64,000 nt of DNA from GCA-2731375 sp002731375 (GTDB taxonomy: Bacteria > Pseudomonadota > Alphaproteobacteria > GCA-2731375). Positions 52,337 to 62,086 of this stretch are shown here, piece by piece; position 1 is the stretch's first letter, and the number at the start of each line of letters is the position of its first letter. A program made the translations under genes and the position numbers. The notes beneath the pieces were generated by a model. It did no database searches. It was given only the letters and a program-made list of their open reading frames with translations, and was not told the origin of the DNA. The DNA is taken from contig JASMDX010000056.1 in the NCBI GenBank assembly GCA_030752605.1, positions 1 to 64,000 of the forward strand, given 5' to 3'.

Positions 52337-54019
52337 TTAGAAGCCCATGCCACCCATACCGCCCATGCCACCCATGCCACCCATGTCGCCCATGCCACCC
52401 ATATCAGGCATGGCGGGGGCGCCGCCCGCAGCCTTCTTGGCAGGCTTGTCGGCGACCATGGCTTCCGTGGTGATCAACAGGCCCGAGACGGAGGCCGCAT
52501 CCTGCAGGGCGGTACGAACCACCTTGAGCGGATCGACGATGCCGTCCTTGACCATGTCCACATACTTCTCGGTCTGTGCGTTGAAGCCCCAGCTGGTGTT
52601 CTTGCTCTCCATCACCTTGGAGGCGACAACGGCACCATCCACGCCCGCGTTCTCGGCGATTTGCCGGATCGGGGCCTGCAGTGCGCGGCGGATGATATCG
52701 ATGCCCGCCTGCTGGTCGTGATTCTTGACCTTCAGCTTATCCAGGGCGCGGCTGGCATAGACCAGGGCGCAACCGCCACCGGGCACGATGCCTTCCTCGA
52801 CCGCGGCCCGTGTCGAGGCCAGGGCGTCATCGACGCGGTCCTTGCGCTCTTTTACTTCGACCTCGGTCGCGCCGCCAACCTTGATGACGGCGACGCCGCC
52901 GGCCAGCTTGGCCAGACGTTCGTGCAGCTTTTCCTTGTCGTACTCAGACGTGGTTTCGTCGGCCTGAGCCCGGATCTGGCTGCAACGGGAGGCGATGCCG
53001 CCCTTTTTGCCCGCGCCGTTGACGATCACCGTATCTTCCTTGGTCATGGAGACCCGCTTGGCGGTACCCAGCATGTCCAGGGTGACGCTTTCCAGCTTGA
53101 TGCCCAGATCTTCCGAGATCACCTGACCACCGGTCAGAATGGCGATGTCTTCCAACATGGCCTTGCGCCGGTCACCAAAGCCAGGGGCCTTGACGGCGGC
53201 AACCTTCAGGCCGCCACGCAATTTGTTGACCACCAGGGTGGCCAGGGCCTCGCCCTCCACATCCTCGGCGATGATCAGCAGGGGCCGGCCGGATTGTACG
53301 ACCGCTTCCAGGATCGGCAGCATGGATTGCAACGAGGTCAGCTTGCTTTCGTGCAGCAGGATGTACGGATTTTCCTGCTCGGAAACCATCTTTTCCGCGT
53401 TGGTGATGAAATAAGGCGAAAGATAGCCCCGGTCGAACTGCATGCCTTCAACCACGTCCAGCTCGGTATCCAGGCTCTGCGCCTCTTCCACCGTGATGAC
53501 GCCTTCGTTGCCGACTTTCTCCATCGCCGTGGCGATCATGTCGCCGATCTCGGACTCGCCGTTGGCGGAGATGGCGCCAACCTGGGCGACCTCTTTACGG
53601 CCGGAAACCTTCTTCGCGCTTTTCTGCAGGGCGTCGACCACCGCCTCGACGGCCAGGTCAACGCCGCGGCGCAGATCCATGGGGTTCATGCCGGCGGCGA
53701 CGGACTTGGCACCTTCACGCACGATGGCCTGGGCCAGCACCGTGGCGGTGGTGGTGCCGTCACCAGCGACGTCATTGGTCTTGGACGCGACTTCACGGAG
53801 CATCTGGGCGCCCATGTTCTCGAACTTGTCCTTCAGCTCGATCTCCTTGGCGACGGCGACGCCGTCCTTGGTGACGCGCGGGGCGCCGAAAGATTTGTCC
53901 AGCACCACGTTGCGGCCCTTGGGACCCAGGGTCACCTTGACCGCATTGGCCAGGACATCGACGCCGCGCAACATGCGATCGCGGGCCTCGGTATCAAATT
54001 TAATTTCCTTGGCAGCCAT
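52337..54019 (-). CDS. groEL: Chaperonin GroEL (60 kDa)
   Basis: Folds client proteins as a double heptameric ring. 560 residues, with the N-terminal MAAKEIKFDTEARDRMLRGVD, ATP-site AGDGTTTATVLAQAI and GGVAVIKVGGATEVEVKERKDRVDDALASTRAAVEEG, and a GGM-repeat tail ending MGGMGF as in classic bacterial GroEL. GGAGG just upstream provides the ribosome site. Second gene of groES-groEL under CIRCE control. Confidence 0.98.
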   Translation of the reverse strand: MAAKEIKFDTEARDRMLRGVDVLANAVKVTLGPKGRNVVLDKSFGAPRVTKDGVAVAKEIELKDKFENMGAQMLREVASKTNDVAGDGTTTATVLAQAIVREGAKSVAAGMNPMDLRRGVDLAVEAVVDALQKSAKKVSGRKEVAQVGAISANGESEIGDMIATAMEKVGNEGVITVEEAQSLDTELDVVEGMQFDRGYLSPYFITNAEKMVSEQENPYILLHESKLTSLQSMLPILEAVVQSGRPLLIIAEDVEGEALATLVVNKLRGGLKVAAVKAPGFGDRRKAMLEDIAILTGGQVISEDLGIKLESVTLDMLGTAKRVSMTKEDTVIVNGAGKKGGIASRCSQIRAQADETTSEYDKEKLHERLAKLAGGVAVIKVGGATEVEVKERKDRVDDALASTRAAVEEGIVPGGGCALVYASRALDKLKVKNHDQQAGIDIIRRALQAPIRQIAENAGVDGAVVASKVMESKNTSWGFNAQTEKYVDMVKDGIVDPLKVVRTALQDAASVSGLLITTEAMVADKPAKKAAGGAPAMPDMGGMGDMGGMGGMGGMGGMGF

Positions 54020-54079
54020 GCTTTTTGGCCTCCTTTAGTATTGATGTAAGCCAGAGCGTAAGAAGAGCAAAAGCAACCG

Positions 54080-54418
54080 TTAGGCCGCTTTTTTGCCCTT
54101 TTTCGCTTTTTTGGCGGGCTTGGCGGGTTTGTCCGAAAGCACGGCCATGATGTCGGTTTCGTTCATGATCAGCAGTTCCTGGCCGTCCAAGGTTACCTCG
54201 GTGCCGGACCATTTGCCGAACAGTATGCGGTCACCGTTCTTCACGGTGAGGGCAACGCGTTCGCCATTTTCGTCGCGGGCACCGGGGCCGACGCCCATGA
54301 TGATGCCTTGCATTGGTTTTTCCTGCGCCGTATCGGGAATGATAATTCCGCCGGCGGTTTTGGTGTCCTCATCGGCGCGCTTGATCAGCACGCGGTCGTT
54401 CAGCGGACGAAGCTTCAT
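54080..54418 (-). CDS. groES: Co-chaperonin GroES (10 kDa)
   Basis: Lid of the GroEL chamber. From start 54418 (MKLRPLNDRVLIKRAD) it has 112 residues; the mobile loop is ADEDTKTAGGIIIPDTAQEKP. The C-terminus carries a Lys/Ala/Pro-rich tail of about 15 residues (DKPAKPAKKAKKGKKAA) that normal 95-97-residue GroES proteins lack. GAGG lies 8 bases before the ATG. The frame opens upstream to 54493 but that extension is not family sequence. Confidence 0.95.
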   Translation of the reverse strand: MKLRPLNDRVLIKRADEDTKTAGGIIIPDTAQEKPMQGIIMGVGPGARDENGERVALTVKNGDRILFGKWSGTEVTLDGQELLIMNETDIMAVLSDKPAKPAKKAKKGKKAA

Positions 54419-54502
54419 GGAGTCCTCACAGTCGCTGTAGGTTGCAAAAAATTCGGTTTCATTGGTAGCTGTATCGCTTTTTTTAGCCGCCAAGAGCGCT
54501 TG

Positions 54503-54529
54503 CTAGCACTCTATGGAGGCGAGTGCCAG
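54503..54529 (-). promoter_or_regulatory. CIRCE operator (HrcA-binding site) of groESL
   Basis: On the minus strand CTGGCACTC, a 9-base spacer, then GAGTGCTAG form the CIRCE inverted repeat (consensus TTAGCACTC-N9-GAGTGCTAA), 85 bases before groES. It implies repression by HrcA and heat induction. Confidence 0.9.
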
Positions 54530-54708
54530 TGATTTAGGCGAGGCGGGCTCCAGGTTCAAGTATTTCTTTTCCGCCCAGCCCAACAAATTTTATTAGCTAC
54601 CTTGCCAAATGAGCGCCAAGCCGTTGAATTTGCAGGACTTTCAATAAGATCTTCATGGGATTACATGAAAAATAAAAGAGGTGGTTCGATGGGCACAAAA
54701 GGAGCAAC

Positions 54709-54975
54709 ATCACGGCCACGATATAAACGCAATTGGACCGCTACCGTTTGACGACGGCGGAAATCACCTATCGGCTGCCGGACTGGCCGGCATTGCTACA
54801 GACCTACTTATGGCAGGAATATGATCTGGCGCCGCGCTTTCCCCGCCTGCATGAACTCCTCGCGTTCTGGGAAAGGCATCTGGATGGGCCATTGCACTCG
54901 GTTCGCGTCGCCTCGGCCAAGCTGATCACGCCATTGCAGTTTCGCCACCTGGACGCCGACGAAATACGGCATTAG
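54709..54975 (+). pseudogene. usg: Usg-family protein, possibly start-damaged
   Basis: From TTG at 54733 the frame gives DRYRLTTAEITYRLPDWPAL, LQTYLWQEYDLAPRFPRLHE and DGPLHSVRVASAKLITPLQF to a stop at 54975: the small Usg protein family, first seen beside trp genes in alphaproteobacteria and without known function. AGGAGC (54700-54705) is followed at normal spacing not by ATG but by ATC ACG GCC ACG ATA TAA (stop 54724-54726), which looks like an ancestral ATG start and an early Gln codon both mutated. Translation may restart at TTG 54733, losing about 8 residues, so the gene may or may not be functional. Confidence 0.6.
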
Positions 54976-55064
54976 GGCATATTTTGATATTCATCGGGTC
55001 GCTGGGCTGCCTAGTGGTTGTGATCCCATGGGCAGCCCGGCGTCTCCGATAAAGTGGACCGGTC

Positions 55065-55565
55065 CTAGCCGCCGTAAAAGACGTTGTCGCCCAGTTCCTT
55101 CATTTCCAGGATCGCTTCATCGGCGCGGCCTTCGGGTTCCTTGGCTACATTGGCGTCGACCACTTCGCCGACCAGGATGTGGTGATCGCCTTGTTCGACG
55201 ATCTCGACGATCTTGCATTGTACGGAGGCGACGGCGTTATCTAGAACAGGGGCGCCGTTGCCGCCCATCGTGAAGGGCTCGCCGCTGATGGTATCGCCGT
55301 CGCGGGTGGCGGGCTTGAAAAAGCCGAAGGCCATGCCCTGCTGCCCCTTGCCCAGCATGTTCAGGGTGAAATTGCCGGCTGCCTTGGCGATGGTGTAGGC
55401 GCCGGAATCCGCTTTTGCCCCGACCACAACCAAGGGCGGCGCGAACGAGGTTTGCGTCACCCAGTTGACCGTGGCGGCAGCGACTTCACCGTCGTTTTCC
55501 GCCGTCATTACATAGATGCCGTAAGGAATCATGCGTAGAGCAGTTTTTTTAGCGTCGTCGTCCAT
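55065..55565 (-). CDS. Flavin reductase-like domain protein
   Basis: FMN-binding split-barrel protein of 166 residues, from start 55565 (MDDDAKKTALRMIPYGIYVM) with AAAGGAAA ahead. Features are VAAATVNWVTQTSFAPPLVVVGAKADSGAY, FTLNMLGKGQQGMAFGFF and HHILVGEVVDANV, the usual flavin reductase/HpaC-like pattern. It supplies reduced flavin to a partner monooxygenase or acts as an uncharacterised oxidoreductase. The partner is not identifiable here. Confidence 0.87.
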   Translation of the reverse strand: MDDDAKKTALRMIPYGIYVMTAENDGEVAAATVNWVTQTSFAPPLVVVGAKADSGAYTIAKAAGNFTLNMLGKGQQGMAFGFFKPATRDGDTISGEPFTMGGNGAPVLDNAVASVQCKIVEIVEQGDHHILVGEVVDANVAKEPEGRADEAILEMKELGDNVFYGG

Positions 55566-55632
55566 GGATTTTCCTTTGCTGGAACTGTTTCGTAATATTA
55601 CTAATTTTGGTCTTCCCACCTGAAACCGGATA

Positions 55633-56244
55633 TCAGGCCGTGGCGCTGGGCCGGGCCTGCATGCGTCCGTGCCAGGCGGTGATATTCGCCAGCGATTGAT
55701 CAATGGGCTGATCCACGCCGGCAAAGAAATCGATGAAGCCGAACAACAGAATATCGGCCAGGGTTAACCGTTCGCCGACGATGAAGCTCTTACCCGCCAT
55801 CTGTTGATCCAGCCACTGCAATTTGTCCTGGGCTGCCGCCTTTAAGTCGTCCGCTGCCTGGGGGATGCAGCGCATGCGGCCCTGAAACATCTTCAGGCCC
55901 GTGGAATAGCGGAAGCCATTGGCCATGGGCTCGCAGATATTGAGGTCAATACGCCGGGTCCACATGCGGGTTTCTGCTTTTTCCTCCGCCGTGGCGCCAA
56001 TCAGCGCCGGTTCGGGATGGCGATCCTCAAGATATTCGCAGATCACCGTGATTTCCGCCAGAACGCCGCCGTCATCAAGCTCCAGCGCTGGGCATTGCCC
56101 GGACGGATTGAGCTGAAGATAGTCCGATTGGCGGTTGACGCCGGCCATGATGTCAACCTCTTCCATGGGCAGATCAATGCCCTTTTCCGCCATGAACATG
56201 CGGACAACGCGCGGATTTGGACCGATGGAATTGTATAATTTCAT
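55633..56244 (-). CDS. Glutathione S-transferase family protein
   Basis: A 203-residue GST: thioredoxin-like N-terminal domain (MKLYNSIGPNPRVVRMFMAEKGIDLPMEEVD; QCPALELDDGGVLAEITVICEYLEDRHP with the cis-Pro and Glu-Ile glutathione site) and helical C-terminal domain (GERLTLADILLFGFIDFF). Role in detoxification or redox reactions is generic. Same strand as the flavin reductase gene, 67 bases upstream of it. Confidence 0.92.
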   Translation of the reverse strand: MKLYNSIGPNPRVVRMFMAEKGIDLPMEEVDIMAGVNRQSDYLQLNPSGQCPALELDDGGVLAEITVICEYLEDRHPEPALIGATAEEKAETRMWTRRIDLNICEPMANGFRYSTGLKMFQGRMRCIPQAADDLKAAAQDKLQWLDQQMAGKSFIVGERLTLADILLFGFIDFFAGVDQPIDQSLANITAWHGRMQARPSATA

Positions 56245-56519
56245 GCTGAATTATTCCCCCTGAATGCTTCTACCCCGCCGGCGCATGTCATAGCACATCG
56301 CGCCGGTCAAAACCCATAGAGATCGCCATGTTGAGATCACTATGTTGATCTCACCACGTTACGAACATCATGTCGCGATCACGATGGCGGTTCCCGCCGA
56401 AGGCGGGCGCCAGTACCGAATAACACTACCGCCGCCGCGATTGGGCGGTTCTGGATCCCCTGCTTCCCTATACCCCCGTCCGGTTTGCCGCCTTCGGTCC
56501 GCCGTCGTCTAGCGGCAGG
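56245..56519. other. Intergenic region with palindromes
   Basis: This 275-base gap between the GST start and AOR stop holds two hand-found palindromes. TGAGATCA-N6-TGATCTCA (56332-56353) is upstream of the GST gene and could be an operator. CCCGCC-GAA-GGCGGG (56393-56407) is a compact hairpin without a T tract. The end (56495-56512) resembles the first 18 or so bases of a tRNA-Glu. No reading frame here looks like a gene. Confidence 0.5.
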
Positions 56520-58247
56520 CTACGATGCGGCCTTGTTGCCGCCCAGCAGCTTGCGCATATGTTCGTTCACCTGACCGCTGTGATGGCGGGCGGTTTTGCC
56601 CGTTGGCTCCAAGGTTTCGTCGTAGAAGAACGACGGCAGTTCGTCATCATCCTCGGTGAAGCCGGCCTGGCGGTTGAATTCCCACTCCAGCTGCAAGGCT
56701 TCGCGGCCCAGATCCTTCATGAAGGAAGCGTCGAAATTGGTGCCGTGGGCATCGTTGACGGCGGCTACGATCAGGCCTTGATTGATGTTGGTGACCGAGC
56801 GCCCGAACAGGCAGAGACCCATGGAATCCGCCGCCGCGCAGTCTTCCTGAATATCCAGGCTGGCCTCGGTCAATTCCTCGGTCGTCATATCGGCGCTCTT
56901 GTGACCGGGGATATTGCCCGCCGTATGATCAGCGCCCTGAGCGGTCAGCATCATGGAAATGCCGGTAACCTCGATGGCGCGGGGGTCATAGGCGCTGATG
57001 CCCTGGTTCTTGATCACTGGAATACGGGCGACATTATAGTGTTTGCCAACCCGGCCGGCACCCTGGGCCAGGATGCGGCCCCGCTCGTTGCCGGCGCGCA
57101 TATCGTCCATTGCGGCCAGCATGAAATCGGCATCGCCGAATTCGCCTTCGCCGGCTTCCATCAGCACGCCCAGCATGGCCCCGACCTCGATTGTATCGAT
57201 GCCCAGGTCGTTACATTGATGGTTCGTACGGGCCACGTCGTCGGGATCTTTCAGGCCGCAGTTGCTGCCCAGCAGGCCAAGGGATTCATACTCCAGCGGT
57301 GAGACCATCTCCTCGCCGTTCTCGTCCACATAGACGTTGGAGCACTTGATCATGCAACCAGGCATGCAAGCATGGGTCGTCTCACCGCCCCGTTCGATGG
57401 TCAGATCACGGATATAGCTGCCGCCCAGCTTCAGAGTTTCCTCTGATGCGTCGACCAGGCGGCCATCGCTGAAATTGCGTGTCGGCAGGCCGCCCAACTG
57501 GTTGGTCAGATCGCTGACCATCGCCGTGCCGAACATGGAGAAGGCCTCGATCGCCTTGTCCTCGCGCAGCAGCTTGCCGTATTCACGGACCCGGCCCATG
57601 ACCTTCTTGCGGTCGTGGAAGGTGGGCATTTTGTTCATATCGACGATGATCGCCTTGACCTTCTTGCTGCCCATGACCGCACCGACGCCACCACGCGCGG
57701 CGATGCGCACGGGCCGGCCTTCCGGATCGGGGAACGAGATGCCGGCGACCAGGCCGCCGTATTCGCCGACCGGGCTGCACAGACCCATGGAGATCTTGTC
57801 GCCGTATTTTTCGAACAGCTTCGCCGCCGTTTCGATATTGCCCATGCCCAGAAACGGTGTCGCGTCATCAAAGCTGATATCTCCCTCCTTGCTGACGCGG
57901 ATGATCACCCAGTCGTTGGAGGCGCCTATCAGGGTTATGCCGGATATCTCGCATTGGCCCATGGCAAATGCAAAGGTGCCGCCGGCGTTGGCTTCCTTGA
58001 CGCCGCCTGTGAGCGGGCTTTTGCAGCCGACAGAGATGCGGTTGGCGTTGGAAAAGTTGGTGCCGGCCAATGGCCCGGCGGAAAAAATCAACGGATTGCC
58101 CGGCGATAGCGGATCGACCTTCGCCGCACCCTTTTCCAGCAGAGTCTTAGCAATGAAATACCGGCCCACACGAATGCACGCCGCGCCGGTCAGCTCCTCG
58201 GTCTCGGTGGATTGGTCATCGAGGTTTATGTGCAAATATTTCCGCAT
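56520..58247 (-). CDS. Aldehyde:ferredoxin oxidoreductase family (tungsten) enzyme
   Basis: 575-residue member of the AOR family, which oxidises aldehydes to acids with a tungsten bis-pterin and a [4Fe-4S] cluster. N-terminal segments include FSAGPLAGTNFSNANRISVGCKSPLTGGVKEANAGG; RIAARGGVGAVMGSKKVKAI is the pterin-binding signature; cluster cysteines lie in HACMPGCMIKCSNVY with a fourth in LGLLGSNCGL; later AIEVTGISMMLTAQGADHTAGN. Its partner ferredoxin and pterin-synthesis genes are not here. It is oriented alone with the GST upstream-most in the same direction. The family is common in anaerobes and facultative bacteria. Confidence 0.92.
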   Translation of the reverse strand: MRKYLHINLDDQSTETEELTGAACIRVGRYFIAKTLLEKGAAKVDPLSPGNPLIFSAGPLAGTNFSNANRISVGCKSPLTGGVKEANAGGTFAFAMGQCEISGITLIGASNDWVIIRVSKEGDISFDDATPFLGMGNIETAAKLFEKYGDKISMGLCSPVGEYGGLVAGISFPDPEGRPVRIAARGGVGAVMGSKKVKAIIVDMNKMPTFHDRKKVMGRVREYGKLLREDKAIEAFSMFGTAMVSDLTNQLGGLPTRNFSDGRLVDASEETLKLGGSYIRDLTIERGGETTHACMPGCMIKCSNVYVDENGEEMVSPLEYESLGLLGSNCGLKDPDDVARTNHQCNDLGIDTIEVGAMLGVLMEAGEGEFGDADFMLAAMDDMRAGNERGRILAQGAGRVGKHYNVARIPVIKNQGISAYDPRAIEVTGISMMLTAQGADHTAGNIPGHKSADMTTEELTEASLDIQEDCAAADSMGLCLFGRSVTNINQGLIVAAVNDAHGTNFDASFMKDLGREALQLEWEFNRQAGFTEDDDELPSFFYDETLEPTGKTARHHSGQVNEHMRKLLGGNKAAS

Positions 58248-58402
58248 GGTGCCTTCGCCCTATTTCTGAGGTTTATGTGATTGGTGTCTATATCGATCTA
58301 GAAATCCACAGTCAGTCGTAGCCTATTTCCATTCCAATACAACACGCCCTGGCTCATTTTAGCACATCCAAGCAGCAAGACTAGGTGTGCTTTTATGCTA
58401 GT

Positions 58403-59611
58403 TCATGCGCCTTTGCCGCGTTTAGTGGTCGCTAATAGGAAAACGCCTGCGGCCAAGGATGCAACGGCAATCAAATAGAAAGCATTGGTATAGCCGCCGC
58501 CGAACTCGACCATCGCGCCAAAAACCGGAGGACCCGAGACAATACCGAAGAACAGAAAGAACTGCCCGCCACCAGCGGCCTCGCCCACTTTGTTCGGCGG
58601 CGCCAGGCGGGCAAACTCGGAAAGTAGAAGGCCCAACACACCATTCGTGCTGGCGCCTAGCATGACCGCGATCAGCGCGGTCAGCCAGAATGGCCAGGCC
58701 GTGGTGAAGAAACTCATGGAGACGATGCTGAAGGACATCATCACCCCGATTAGGCCAAGCAATACCCAACTTCGCAGGAAGCGGCCGGCAATTGCACCCC
58801 AAAATATGCGCGCCGGTATCGCCGAACCGTGGATGATGGCAAAGATGGCTCCAGCAAATTCAATCGAAAGACCGTTTGCTTCCTCTAGATAGATTACCAT
58901 GAAGGCCAGAATGGCCATCTGTGTGAATGTATAAAAATAGCCCGCCGCAGCCAGCGTTATAAGCGGTTTGGATGCAACGATCACACGCAGGGACTCGATG
59001 ACGCCGGCAAGGCTGATGGGATAGCGGGGGTCCCGGTCGTCATCGAGATCATTGCGGATACACTGCACGCCGACAATTGTGAGGAGTGGCAGCATGGTGA
59101 TCGCGACGACGGCGATCCGCCAATCATACAGCGCCATCAACGGCGGCAGCAGCAGCCCGGCCAGCATTCCGCCCATGGGCGTCCCCGTCTGCTTCAGGGA
59201 GAATACCAGGGGTTGCCAGCGTTCCGGCGCATGCCGCGCCAGGATCCGCGAACTAGCCGGGTTGAGCGGCCCCATGGCGATGCCGATCAGCGCTGCGCTG
59301 GCCAAGGCCATCCACCAGAGGGGGATGGCGCCGGCCAGCCAAAGACCCAAGGCCGCAGCCAACAAGGCGGCCTGGCAGATCCGGATAACGCCAAAGCGGG
59401 CTAGAAAACTGCCCGCGCCGAGGCCCGCCAGCATGCCGGCGATATACAGCACAGCCATATAGATGCCGATGTTCGTGGCCTTTACACCAAGATCGCCTGC
59501 CGCCTGCACTGCCACGACGGCGGCGGCGAAGCTGCACATAGTGCCGAAGGATTGTATCGCCAACATCGCCGGCAGGGCGATGCGGACCTTGGTTTGCAGC
59601 AGTTCACGCAT
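58403..59611 (-). CDS. MFS transporter
   Basis: Twelve-helix major facilitator of 402 residues with the N-terminal helix SFGTMCSFAAAVVAVQAAGDLGVKATNIGIYMAVLYIAGMLAG, GAGSFLARFGVIRICQ (motif A position) and FSLKQTGTPMGGMLAGLLLPPLMA in helix 5, similar to nitrate/cyanate-type and YnfM-like branches. Substrate unknown. It is 155 bases upstream of the AOR gene and could be co-transcribed with it. Confidence 0.87.
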   Translation of the reverse strand: MRELLQTKVRIALPAMLAIQSFGTMCSFAAAVVAVQAAGDLGVKATNIGIYMAVLYIAGMLAGLGAGSFLARFGVIRICQAALLAAALGLWLAGAIPLWWMALASAALIGIAMGPLNPASSRILARHAPERWQPLVFSLKQTGTPMGGMLAGLLLPPLMALYDWRIAVVAITMLPLLTIVGVQCIRNDLDDDRDPRYPISLAGVIESLRVIVASKPLITLAAAGYFYTFTQMAILAFMVIYLEEANGLSIEFAGAIFAIIHGSAIPARIFWGAIAGRFLRSWVLLGLIGVMMSFSIVSMSFFTTAWPFWLTALIAVMLGASTNGVLGLLLSEFARLAPPNKVGEAAGGGQFFLFFGIVSGPPVFGAMVEFGGGYTNAFYLIAVASLAAGVFLLATTKRGKGA

Positions 59612-59640
59612 GACCGGCTAACTACTTGCGCTAGGCAAGG

Positions 59641-60336
59641 TCAACCTAATAGCCTGTGGAAATGTGCCAGGGTGCGTTGCATCGCAGGATCAGCCGCCGC
59701 TTCGCTGTAGGGCGGATGGCCGTGGCGGTTAAAACCGTGCTCGGCGCCGGGATAGAGATGAATGTCTACATTTTCCCATGCCCCCATATGGGCCTGTATG
59801 GCGTCGACGGTGTCTTGCGGTACGTGCGGATCAATGCCAGCGAAGTGCATCAGGATCGGGCAGTGCAGGTTCCTGGCCTCGTCCAGGTACTCATGGATCT
59901 GAACACCGTAGTAGCTTACCGCCGCGTCGATTTCATGCCGCGTGGCCGAGAGGTAGGTGAACTTACCGCCCAGGCAAAAGCCGACGACGCCGACTTTTCC
60001 TGCGCATTCGGACCGCGCCTTCAGGGCGGTGACGGTGTCGCCCAGATCATTGGCGAATTGATCCGTGTCCAATTTGGCGCGCAATGCCTGCGCCTTGGCC
60101 CGGCCCTCGTCCGTGTAGGGTAGATAACAGCCGGCTTCCTGACGCCAATAGACGTCCGGCGCGATGACGGTGAAACCTTCGGCGGCGAAGCCGTCGGCGA
60201 CTGAGCGGATATGATCGTTGGTGTTGAAGACTTCCGGCAACAGCACGATGCCTGGTGCCGGCGTGCTCTCGGGCAGCGCCAGATAGGCCGCGAAAGCGCC
60301 GCCCCCCGTCGCATTGATCTCGATGTCCTGGCCCAT
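59641..60336 (-). CDS. Dienelactone hydrolase family protein
   Basis: Alpha/beta-hydrolase of 231 residues. Nucleophile Cys in GVVGFCLGGKFTYLSA, Asp in FAGIDPHVPQDTVDA and His in GAEHGFNRHGHPPYSE form the DLH triad; LLPEVFNTNDHIRSVADGFAAEGF carries the oxyanion region. It is a distinct paralogue of the 31.7 kb gene. It lies just downstream of the radical-SAM gene and upstream of the MFS/AOR genes on the same strand. Confidence 0.9.
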   Translation of the reverse strand: MGQDIEINATGGGAFAAYLALPESTPAPGIVLLPEVFNTNDHIRSVADGFAAEGFTVIAPDVYWRQEAGCYLPYTDEGRAKAQALRAKLDTDQFANDLGDTVTALKARSECAGKVGVVGFCLGGKFTYLSATRHEIDAAVSYYGVQIHEYLDEARNLHCPILMHFAGIDPHVPQDTVDAIQAHMGAWENVDIHLYPGAEHGFNRHGHPPYSEAAADPAMQRTLAHFHRLLG

Positions 60337-60355
60337 ATTCTTTCTCCTTTAATGT

Positions 60356-61621
<1,266 letters not shown>

Positions 61622-61751
61622 GATCTACCACCCCTTTGGCTTCGCAACGGTTATCACTTAGCTTCGTGGTCCATTGTTGGCAATCTCTATCTGTCCTACA
61701 CTCAAAGGCGATCAATAAGCATTTTTCAACAATACAAACACAGGTGACGCC

Positions 61752-62078
61752 ATGTCCGCTTTCTATGAACTGCGCCAATATCACGTCCTTCCCGGCAAGT
61801 TGGATGCTTGGGTCAAGGTGATGGAGGACGAGATCATCCCCTTCCAGGTTTCCAAGGGCATGGTCATCTGCGGTAGCTTCCAGGGCGAGGAAGACGACAG
61901 CGTCTATGTCTGGCTGCGCCGTTTCGAAAGCGAGGTACAGCGCGAAGAGCTGTATGCGGCGGTTTATGAATCAGACTATTGGAAGAACGAGATGAGTCCC
62001 AGGGTGCCCGACTATCTCGACCGCTCCAAAATGGTAGTAACGCGGATTATTCCGACAACAAAATCCACAGTGCGTTAA
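61752..62078 (+). CDS. NIPSNAP-family protein
   Basis: A 108-residue ferredoxin-like-fold protein: FYELRQYHVLPGKLDAWVKVMEDEIIPFQVSKGMVICGSF and DSVYVWLRRFESEVQREELYAAVYESDYWKNE are typical of the short bacterial NIPSNAP proteins, often linked to degradative or redox genes; the reaction is unknown. It is 8 bases before the next gene, so they are probably co-transcribed. Confidence 0.85.
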   Translation: MSAFYELRQYHVLPGKLDAWVKVMEDEIIPFQVSKGMVICGSFQGEEDDSVYVWLRRFESEVQREELYAAVYESDYWKNEMSPRVPDYLDRSKMVVTRIIPTTKSTVR

Positions 62079-62086
62079 GGCCTCAA

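Noticed and set aside
52661..54049. 462-codon plus-strand frame opposite groEL
   Set aside because: Exact antisense of groEL; long antisense frames over groEL are a known artefact of its codon use.
56495..56512. tRNA-Glu-like sequence at the AOR stop
   Set aside because: Only the first 18 or so bases match; no anticodon or T arm follows. At most a fragment or chance.
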